A stretch of DNA of 40,882 bases from Bryobacterales bacterium F-183 (GTDB lineage: Bacteria; Acidobacteriota; Terriglobia; Bryobacterales; Bryobacteraceae). Each line of letters begins with the position of its first letter. Position 1 is the first letter of the stretch. The position numbers and the translations under genes are program-made. The stretch is taken from assembly GCA_016865505.2 (NCBI GenBank), contig AP025254.1, forward strand, positions 1 to 40,882. The letters are read 5' to 3'. Below the pieces are notes generated by a model. It did not search any database. It was not told the origin of the DNA and was given only the letters and a program-made list of their open reading frames with translations. Shown in pieces: positions 26,229 to 32,265 of this stretch.

Positions 26229-27353
26229 ATGGCCATGGTTTGGTGGTGGGCGATTCTGTGCCTTTCCACGTTGGCCGTACTGTACCCGTATTTGTTGTAC
26301 CCGTTGCTGCTGGCCGTAATGGGTCGGCGAAGCGAGAAACGGAAGGATCCCGTGAAATGGCCGAAGGCGGCGATCCTGGTGAGCGCGTTTAACGAAGAGT
26401 CACGCATTGGGGATAAGCTCCGGAATTTTCAAGCCATCCTTTATCCCGGTGAACTTGAGTTATGGATTGGCTGCGATGGTGCAAACGATCGGACGGCGGA
26501 TGTGATTCGTGCGGCCGCCATCGCCGGGGTTCACTTGCAGGCACATGCGGAACGCCGCGGTAAGACAGCTGTTCTGAACGACCTGGCCGCGGCGGCCCGC
26601 CAAAATGGTGCTGAGGTGTTTCTGTTTACAGACGTCAATGCGTTTTACCGTCCGGACGCGGTGACAGAGTTGGTACGTATGCTGTGGGCGGATCCGGAAA
26701 CCGGCTTGGTTTCCGGGCGCACAGTCATACTGGGGGCCGACGGCAACGCTGAGGTGGAAGGTGCGTACTACCGGCTGGAATCCTGGCTGAAAGAGCGCGA
26801 GGGGATGTTTGGCTGCTTGCCGGGAGCCGATGGCGCGATTTATGCCATGCGCGCTTCGCTCTATACGCCGCTGGAGAATGCGTTGATCAATGATTTAGCG
26901 CATCCTTGCCAAGTGGTCGCACAAGGACATACGGCTCGGTTCGCACCAGAGGCAGTTAGCGAAGAGGGCGCGGGAGAGGGGACGGAACGGGAGTTCCACC
27001 GGCAGACGCGCATGACGGCGCAGGCTGCCTATGTTCTGGCGTCTTCATCTCCGGCACTGGTTCGCGCGGGACAGTGGCGCATGCTGTTTGTACTGGCCTC
27101 GCACAAATGGGCACGATGGACAGCTGGAATCTGGATGCTGACGGCTGGCATCGCCTGGATTGTGCTTACCGGTTGGGTGGGAGCGTTAGCTCTGGTGGCT
27201 GCAATTGGCTTGGTGGCGCTGGCTGCAAAGTTCAACCTGCCAGGATCTGGCATTCTGGTTTTCTTTACCGTCGTACATGCCGCCTATTTGCGAGGGCTGG
27301 CCAAAGCATTGGAGGGCGAACGTTATGTTACCTGGAAACCTCGTGCCGGGTAG
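26229..27353 (+). CDS. Membrane-anchored GT2 glycosyltransferase
   Basis: 374 residues. An N-terminal helix (about 5-30) is followed by a GT-A core with AAILVSAFNEESRIGDKL, WIGCDGANDRT, RRGKTAVLNDL and FTDVNAFYRPDAV (DxN in place of DxD). QTRMTAQAAYV stands where processive GT2 enzymes carry QxxRW, and Trp is not conserved. Two or three hydrophobic segments close the protein (about 280-350). The layout recalls hyaluronan/NodC-like or ICA-like synthases, but the altered motif argues against assuming processivity. It ends 29 bases inside the following HAD gene. Confidence 0.8.
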   Translation: MAMVWWWAILCLSTLAVLYPYLLYPLLLAVMGRRSEKRKDPVKWPKAAILVSAFNEESRIGDKLRNFQAILYPGELELWIGCDGANDRTADVIRAAAIAGVHLQAHAERRGKTAVLNDLAAAARQNGAEVFLFTDVNAFYRPDAVTELVRMLWADPETGLVSGRTVILGADGNAEVEGAYYRLESWLKEREGMFGCLPGADGAIYAMRASLYTPLENALINDLAHPCQVVAQGHTARFAPEAVSEEGAGEGTEREFHRQTRMTAQAAYVLASSSPALVRAGQWRMLFVLASHKWARWTAGIWMLTAGIAWIVLTGWVGALALVAAIGLVALAAKFNLPGSGILVFFTVVHAAYLRGLAKALEGERYVTWKPRAG

Positions 27354-28011
27354 TAGCACCAAGCGCTTTGCAGCGATTGTCTTCGACATGGATGGCGTGC
27401 TGGTTCATTCAACACCGCTGCATGACCAGGCGTACCGTACGTTGTTGGCGGATTTTGGGATCACAGAGTTTGACTACCGCCCCTTTGCAGGCCGCAAGAC
27501 TCTCGATTCTGTCCGTATTCTGAACGACCAGCATCGGCTTGGGCTGGATGAAGCTGGGCTACGGGCTACGGCCAAACGGAAAACGGAGCTCGCGTTAGAT
27601 CTTTTGCGAAGCGTCAATCCCATCGCCAGTGGAGCATGTGAGTTGTTAGAGACGCTGAAGAAAGCCGGTCTGCGGCTTGCGGTGGCTTCTTCGGCCTCGC
27701 CCGAAAGCATCGACCTGTTTTTGGATATCAACAACCTCCGAGGCTTTTTTGAAGTGGTGCTGTCGAGCGCGGATGTACGGGAAGCTAAGCCGTCCCCTGA
27801 GATCTACGTGAAGGCATGCGAGCGCTTAGGTGTCCTGCCAGCGGCAACGGCGATTGTGGAAGACGCCGTAGCTGGCGTAGAAGCCGGACGTGGAGCAGGA
27901 GCGGTCGTTTTTGGGGTAACGGGTACCTACCTGGCGGAAGATCTTTTGCAGTCTGGCACCGAAGTTTGTGTCGACCAGCTGCTTGAGCTGGTGCCCTTTC
28001 TCACCGCATAG
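27325..28011 (+). CDS. HAD phosphatase/phosphomutase, beta-phosphoglucomutase-like
   Basis: 228 residues from ATG 27325, overlapping the GT2 gene by 29 bases. It has FDMDGVLVHSTPLH (nucleophile D21, acid D23), then VASSASPESIDLFL (motif II region), then EAKPSPEIYVKAC (motif III Lys) and IVEDAVAGVEAG (motif IV). The cap is of the small helical type. It may dephosphorylate a sugar phosphate or move phosphate between C1 and C6. As the last gene of the operon it may supply or recycle a sugar-phosphate precursor. Confidence 0.85.
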   Translation: MLPGNLVPGSSTKRFAAIVFDMDGVLVHSTPLHDQAYRTLLADFGITEFDYRPFAGRKTLDSVRILNDQHRLGLDEAGLRATAKRKTELALDLLRSVNPIASGACELLETLKKAGLRLAVASSASPESIDLFLDINNLRGFFEVVLSSADVREAKPSPEIYVKACERLGVLPAATAIVEDAVAGVEAGRGAGAVVFGVTGTYLAEDLLQSGTEVCVDQLLELVPFLTA

Positions 28012-28023
28012 TTCGTGCAGTAT

Positions 28024-28051
28024 TGGTAAACACGATAAAATACATTATCAT
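28024..28051 (+). promoter_or_regulatory. Candidate promoter of the recombinase gene
   Basis: TTGGTA (28024-28029) and TATCAT (28046-28051) are separated by 16 bases and resemble -35 and -10 boxes. They overlap the dif-like palindrome, so recombinase binding there would also block transcription. No clear ribosome site precedes ATG 28109. Confidence 0.45.
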
Positions 28052-28056
28052 GTTTA
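28027..28056 (+). other. dif-like recombination site (11-6-11 palindrome)
   Basis: The left arm AAACACGATAA (28028-28038), the 6-base core AATACA (28039-28044) and the right arm TTATCATGTTT (28045-28055) give exactly the arm-core-arm geometry of Xer sites. The arms are inverted copies with one mismatch, and the palindrome extends one base on each side. Inner ends ATAA and TTAT match those of many dif sites. The site lies about 50 bases upstream of the tyrosine recombinase start, as in single-recombinase XerS and XerH systems. It is a likely site for resolving plasmid multimers, or an attachment site. Confidence 0.65.
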
Positions 28057-28108
28057 GTTAGTGAGTTTAGTGCGCATCTGAGCGCTAACAGCTCTCTTAA
28101 ACTTATCC

Positions 28109-29074
28109 ATGTCTGCGATCGCTTCGGTATTGCAACCAAAGGCACTTAGCGCCGCCGAATTTTCGGCTTTGGCGAATGTCCTGCCAGAAGTGGAGTGGCT
28201 GGCGAATCTCACAAACGAGAAAACGCGCCGGGCTTACCGCTACGATGCTTTGGAATTTGCGAGTTTTGTTGGTGTTCAGAGTCCGGAGGCGCTCCGCACG
28301 GTAGGCCGGGCGCATGTGATTGCCTGGCGAAAGAGTTTGGAGCAACGGAGGTTGTCGGCAGCGAGCATCCGGCGGAAGCTGTCTGCGCTGTCGTCTCTGT
28401 TTGATTACCTGTGCGAAAAGAATGCGGTGGCTGGCAACCCGGTGGATGGCGTCAAGCGGCCGATCGCGAATGCGAATGAAGGCTCCACGCCGGCGCTAGG
28501 CGACGTACAGGCTCGTTTACTGCTCGATTCCCCGCCCCAGGACACGCTGAAGGGCGCGAGGGACCGCGCGATACTCGCGACGCTGCTTTACCACGGCTTG
28601 CGGCGCGAGGAACTCTGTCGGCTGGTTGTAAAGGATTTGCAGGAGCGTGAGGGCATTTTGCACTTCCGCGTGGTTGGAAAGCGCGACAAAGTTCGCTATG
28701 TCCCGGTTCACCCGGCGGCGATGCGCCTGGTGGAACGCTACTTGGTTTTCTCAGGCCATGGTTTGGACGTAAATGGACCCTTGTTTCGTCCGGTGCAAAA
28801 CCGTCGTAGTTCTGAGGGGTTATATCGTCATCTTGACCCGTCGTCGGTGTACCGGAATGTGGTGAAGCATTACGGCAAGAGGTTGGGCCTTAATTGGAAT
28901 GGGTTGTGTGTTCACTCCCTTCGTGCCACCGCCGCCACAAACGCGTTAACGCACGAAGCGGATATCGCGAAGGTACAAGAGTGGCTTGGACACGCAAACG
29001 TCTCTACAACACGTCTTTATGACCGCCGTAAAACACGACCGGAGGAAAGCCCCACGTTTCGCGTGCGGTACTGA
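28109..29074 (+). CDS. Tyrosine recombinase (Xer-like)
   Basis: 321 residues. A SAM-like core-binding domain occupies about 25-115. The catalytic domain has every expected residue: R165 in GLRREEL, a lysine at 191 or 194 in GKRDK, H269 and R272 in HSLRAT, H295 in LGHANVSTT and nucleophile Y304 in LYDRRK. The size and layout match XerC/XerD and plasmid resolvases rather than larger phage integrases. It is preceded by a dif-like palindrome and followed by the iteron origin. The likely task is resolving multimers of this replicon, with integration and excision of the element as the alternative. No second recombinase is present. Confidence 0.88.
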   Translation: MSAIASVLQPKALSAAEFSALANVLPEVEWLANLTNEKTRRAYRYDALEFASFVGVQSPEALRTVGRAHVIAWRKSLEQRRLSAASIRRKLSALSSLFDYLCEKNAVAGNPVDGVKRPIANANEGSTPALGDVQARLLLDSPPQDTLKGARDRAILATLLYHGLRREELCRLVVKDLQEREGILHFRVVGKRDKVRYVPVHPAAMRLVERYLVFSGHGLDVNGPLFRPVQNRRSSEGLYRHLDPSSVYRNVVKHYGKRLGLNWNGLCVHSLRATAATNALTHEADIAKVQEWLGHANVSTTRLYDRRKTRPEESPTFRVRY

Positions 29075-29077
29075 CGG

Positions 29078-29113
29078 TTAAACAAAGGCTAAAACTAAAG
29101 GATAAAAGGATAG
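29078..29113 (+). other. A-rich segment with 8-bp tandem repeat next to iterons
   Basis: Between the recombinase stop and the first iteron the sequence becomes strongly A/purine-rich. It includes two adjacent copies of AAAGGATA (29097-29112). An AT-rich segment flanking iterons is where an origin would be expected to melt. No consensus DnaA box is visible here, so this is only a position-based suggestion. Confidence 0.4.
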
Positions 29114-29155
29114 AGGAGTGGAAGTTGTTGACAGAACAGTAGTTGATGCCTCAAC

Positions 29156-29421
29156 CCGCCACCTATACCTACCAGTAGGAGTCGACCCGCCACCTATACC
29201 TACCGGGTTTTGAGCCACCCGCCACCTATACCTACCGAAATTTGCCAGCCAAAAGGTCTCAATAGGGGTCACCTGCCACCTATACCTACCGATTTTTCGA
29301 CGACCCGCCACCTATACCTACCGATGAGGGGATCGAAAAATGGGCTGCCGCCACCTATACCTACCGGCACCCGCCAGCTAAACCTACCGGTTTTTACTGC
29401 GACCCGCCACCTATACCTACC
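29156..29421 (+). repeat. Iteron array: eight 18-bp direct repeats (probable origin)
   Basis: The repeat is CCGCCACCTATACCTACC, mostly followed by G. Copies start at 29156, 29187, 29219, 29273 (one change), 29305, 29348, 29371 (two changes) and 29404. The start-to-start steps are 31, 32, 54, 32, 43, 23 and 33 bases, close to whole DNA turns. Initiator molecules would therefore sit mostly on one face. The last copy lies inside the 3' end of rep and encodes its final residues. The array lies between the convergent recombinase and rep genes. This is the hallmark of an iteron-controlled plasmid origin. Confidence 0.92.
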
Positions 29422-30554
29422 GAAATTGCGAGCTTGCGGCTCTCGATCAGCCGCTTGTTGGCTGCCTTTACTTCTTTGACGAATGCGCTCGAAGGCCAGA
29501 TCTTGAACACGACGTCCAAGAGTTTTTTGCGAGCGCCGGTAACATCTTTGCGTTCATAGCCGGAGAGGATGTCCTGGCTTTGCAGGTCCTGGAAGGCAGT
29601 TTCCAGGGCGTCGATTGCGGCCCGCTCGCGGTTATAGCCGTTGAGCAAGGAGCTGTCGCGCTTGATGGTGCTGTAGCGCATTTCAAAAGACTTGGAAAGC
29701 TCGGCGAATGTGTACTTTAGAACCAACTGCTTGTGAAGCCAGCGCGCGAGCTGGGTCTTGTGGCTCATCATCAGGTGGTAGTTGAACTGACGGTACGTGA
29801 CCTGGTCGATGCTGCCGGTCACAAACGGATGGAACTGTACGGCCCACTTGGCCTTAGGGTCGTTCTTTAGCGCGTTCCGAGAGACTGCCACCAGGGATTG
29901 CAAGTAGGGTGAGATGGCGAGGACTTCGCCTTTCTCGCCCACGGATCGAATCTCGATGATGGATTTGGCCAGGATATTCAAGGCCAGTACGATTTCCTGG
30001 TAAGACCTTGTGTGTCCACGCTTTGCGAGTTCCTCACGCAGCGCGTAAAGCGTAAACACTACGCCGCTACGGTAGTTTGGCTTGTCGAAAAAGCCCGAGG
30101 ATTGATCTGTGGCGAGCTTGCGGAGGGCGTCTTCGACCAGCTCTTCGTTCGCGCTGGGGTAAAAATCCATTTGCTTGCCGTCTACATCGCGAACCCGGGC
30201 TGGCGAAATGGAGCAAGTGTACGTACGGTCACGATGCTGAAAGGTGGCGGTGTAGGTATCGAGAAACCGGCCTCCTTCCCTGGCCTTGCTCATGGCTTGC
30301 CGGCTGACGGAGTAGCGGGGGACGTTGTCCCATAGGTCAACTGCGTTCGATAGGTTGTCGCGCTCTTCCGTCCGGTTGTAGAGGAAGTCCTGAAACAGGC
30401 TTAGTTGGGGATTTTCGAACTCAGAGTCGGTAGGTAGAGGTGGCGGGTCGTAGAGCGGCTGGCCTGAAACTGCCACGGATTCCTGGAGTAACAGCTCTCC
30501 TGCCTTGATGAGATTTGCCTTGGTCGGGTCATCCCGGTCGTGACGCTTGGCCAT
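29394..30554 (-). CDS. Plasmid replication initiator (TrfA/RepA-like winged-helix protein)
   Basis: 386 residues. The arrangement resembles TrfA-type initiators: a disordered N-terminus, the beta-clamp-binding motif QLSLF at 50-54, then two winged-helix-like regions. The first is around SGVVFTLYALREELAKRG, the second around YHLMMSHKTQLARWLHKQLVLKY. It would bind the adjacent iterons, melt the origin and recruit helicase and clamp. The gene is third in a minus-strand operon, four bases after the RHH gene. The C-terminal VGIGGG is encoded by iteron 8. Family assignment rests on motif, size and iterons. Confidence 0.8.
   Translation of the reverse strand: MAKRHDRDDPTKANLIKAGELLLQESVAVSGQPLYDPPPLPTDSEFENPQLSLFQDFLYNRTEERDNLSNAVDLWDNVPRYSVSRQAMSKAREGGRFLDTYTATFQHRDRTYTCSISPARVRDVDGKQMDFYPSANEELVEDALRKLATDQSSGFFDKPNYRSGVVFTLYALREELAKRGHTRSYQEIVLALNILAKSIIEIRSVGEKGEVLAISPYLQSLVAVSRNALKNDPKAKWAVQFHPFVTGSIDQVTYRQFNYHLMMSHKTQLARWLHKQLVLKYTFAELSKSFEMRYSTIKRDSSLLNGYNRERAAIDALETAFQDLQSQDILSGYERKDVTGARKKLLDVVFKIWPSSAFVKEVKAANKRLIESRKLAISVGIGGGSQ
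30429..30446 (-). repeat. Ninth iteron copy, inverted, inside rep
   Basis: GGTAGGTAGAGGTGGCGG on the plus strand is the reverse complement of the iteron with one change (17 of 18). It lies about 110 bases into the rep coding region and encodes DPPPLPT just ahead of the QLSLF motif. An inverted copy in the early coding region could serve repression of rep or pairing between origins. Confidence 0.75.
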
Positions 30555-30558
30555 AAGG

Positions 30559-30915
30559 CTACTTTACGCTGTTTAGCTCGCGCTGCAAGGCAGCAAGGGC
30601 GCGTTCCAGGGTCTCACCCTGCACCCAGCCATTGTTGTCGCTGAGGTCGTAGAAGAGCTGCATACATTGCGCCGTGACCTTGATGTTGAGCTGCTCATTC
30701 CGTCCGGTCCGATGGCGGCGATCGCGCTTCTGCTTGGTTGCTACGGCGACGACAGGCTCTCGGCTGACGAACTGTGCGCTTTCCGACACCGTGCGAACTG
30801 CGGTAGCGGGTGGCGCCGGCGGAGCCGACTTGCGGGGTTTAAAAACAGAGACGTCAAAATCAACAGCGCTGCTGTTGTCGCTGTCGTCGAAAAGTCCCGC
30901 TCTTTCGGTTGGCAT
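30559..30915 (-). CDS. Ribbon-helix-helix partition/regulator protein (ParG-like)
   Basis: 118 residues. The first ~65 are polar, Pro/Ala/Ser-rich and probably disordered. A basic stretch (KQKRDRRHRTGRNEQ) leads into a C-terminal RHH unit, with QLNIKVTAQCMQLFYDLSDNNG forming the strand and first helix and GETLERALAALQREL the second. Small RHH proteins next to a ParA ATPase usually bind the centromere and repress their own operon. The start codon lies one base beyond the parA stop, so translation is coupled. A pure transcription regulator is the alternative. Confidence 0.72.
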   Translation of the reverse strand: MPTERAGLFDDSDNSSAVDFDVSVFKPRKSAPPAPPATAVRTVSESAQFVSREPVVAVATKQKRDRRHRTGRNEQLNIKVTAQCMQLFYDLSDNNGWVQGETLERALAALQRELNSVK

Positions 30916-30916
30916 C

Positions 30917-31615
30917 TTAGGCTACCCCCGCTTTCCTGGTCTCTGCGCTGGTGGATCCACGCAGGAATGCTACAACTTCCGCTGCATACTCACGAGCATT
31001 GGTAATGGCTTTTTCGAGGTTGCCAACCTGGGAAGGATCGAGTGATTCCAGAGTGCCTCCAAAGGAAAACAACGCCCGGTAGGCTTCCCGCTCGTGCAGG
31101 TGCGTTTCGAAAGACTGAATCTCGTGCTTGTGAAACTCCTGCTGGATGTGAACCAGAGTACGAGGCCGGAGGGCCGCGTTGGTTCGGGTAAAGAGCACTG
31201 AGAACGGGATCTTTTTGGCGAAGGCTTTTTCCTGCTGACGGATGAGTTTGATTGCCTTGGCGCCTTCGGCCGCGTCAAGCTGAGAGCCCTGGATAGGAAT
31301 GATCACGAGGTCCGCACGGCTGATTGCGTAGGCCACCATCATGGATGCAGTGCCTTCGAGGTCCACGATGACAAACGCCGTTCGCTGGGCAGCGTCGTCG
31401 ATCTCGTCGAGGATGGTAGCTTCCGAAAGGTTTTCCACCACCTTGATTCGGGATGGCGTGTTTCCGCGTCTCGCCCACTGGGAGACCGGCTTGTTGGGGT
31501 CGGCGTCCAGGATGGTGACGTCGGCACCTTTGGAGGCCAACTGCGTGGCTAGAATCACTGCTGCTGTGGACTTCCCTGCCCCACCCTTAGGATTTGCGAA
31601 TACAACCGTCGGCAT
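30917..31615 (-). CDS. parA: ParA-family partition ATPase
   Basis: 232 residues. The deviant Walker A motif KGGAGKST (10-17, signature Lys10 and P-loop Lys15) starts almost at the N-terminus. Walker A' is ILDADPNKP (36-44), and [11 protein letters not shown] forms the Walker B region. There is no N-terminal DNA-binding domain, so it belongs with small type Ib ParA proteins such as ParF, which rely on an RHH partner for autoregulation. Such a partner follows directly. It would move plasmid copies apart before division. It is the first gene of the parA-RHH-rep operon. Confidence 0.92.
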   Translation of the reverse strand: MPTVVFANPKGGAGKSTAAVILATQLASKGADVTILDADPNKPVSQWARRGNTPSRIKVVENLSEATILDEIDDAAQRTAFVIVDLEGTASMMVAYAISRADLVIIPIQGSQLDAAEGAKAIKLIRQQEKAFAKKIPFSVLFTRTNAALRPRTLVHIQQEFHKHEIQSFETHLHEREAYRALFSFGGTLESLDPSQVGNLEKAITNAREYAAEVVAFLRGSTSAETRKAGVA

Positions 31616-31616
31616 A

Positions 31617-31683
31617 GTAGCTACCGTAATGGTAGCAGATAGCTATCCGATATCTATAACTATCTGGTAGCTACTAGATATCT
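31617..31683 (-). promoter_or_regulatory. Palindrome-rich operator/centromere region upstream of parA
   Basis: Within 67 bases lie GTAGCTAC (31617-31624), GATAGCTATC (31638-31647), GATATC (31649-31654), a second GTAGCTAC (31667-31674) and AGATATCT (31676-31683). All are perfect palindromes built on related TAGCTA/GATATC units. The first lies immediately upstream of the parA ATG and covers its ribosome-binding region. Such clusters are typical binding arrays of RHH partition proteins, here acting as operator and possibly as the parS-like centromere. Confidence 0.68.
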
Positions 31684-31800
31684 CTCAAGTATCCAACGTC
31701 TGAAACACCGCTACAGAACTCTGCGTTCACATTCTGGTTCCGTTGCTCAACTGGCTTTTTTTCCAATGAGCTACGAAATTCTCCGTGCCCTGAACTGAGA

Positions 31801-32265
31801 AAAGCAGCCACTAAAAAGTCAGGCAGGTGGCGAGTTCCGGAGTTCCATTGCGCTACCGGCATCTTGAAAAGGAAGAAACTATGACGAGGTCATTGCTTCT
31901 GGTTGTTGTTGCCGCCCTAGCGGCGTCCGGCCAGACGAAAATCTCCATTGCGGACCAAACGCGGAATTTCGATCTGTCGCAGGCACCGTCGTCTCGGCCA
32001 GCGCCGGTGGTGACAACGCTGCCGGCTACATGCGTGTTAGGCGAGGTAGTAATCAAGGCGGACGCCGCAGCGGGACAGAACATTTACATCTGCACCAGCA
32101 CCAATACCTGGTCGGTGCAGGGAAGCAGCGTGGATCAGACCGCCATCTTGCCGTACTCGGTCACGCGGGTCAGCGGGTCGCAACTAACACTGGGTTCCAA
32201 TTGCCAACTGGCGGCGCCGTGTCTGGCGCGAATCGGGTCGGTGGTGTACTCGCGCGTCTCCACAT
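31801..32265 (+). repeat. Duplicated leader plus N-terminal cassette, copy 1
   Basis: This stretch is repeated at an offset of 2929 bases (about 34730-35194). Identity is highest from about 31850 to 32095, with near-perfect blocks over the ribosome site, signal peptide and first ~70 codons. It then falls so that mainly protein similarity remains. The untranslated leader (31818 onward, GTCAGGC then GGTGGCGAG) is shared too, so promoter or leader control is probably common to both genes. Confidence 0.85.

Noticed and set aside
28103-28111. TTATCCATG as a DnaA box
   Set aside because: Only seven of nine consensus bases, and it straddles the recombinase start codon, away from the iterons.
29156-29421. 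Repeat array read as CRISPR
   Set aside because: Repeats are only 18 bp, gaps vary from 5 to 36 bp in helical steps, no cas genes are present and an initiator gene adjoins.
29210-29479. Open frame of 89 codons rich in PPIPT
   Set aside because: It is the translation of the iterons themselves, with no ribosome site and proline repeats dictated by the DNA repeat.
30243-30259. Iteron-like pieces GGTGGCGG and GTAGGTAT in swapped order inside rep
   Set aside because: Only half-sites in the wrong order; probably chance within coding sequence.
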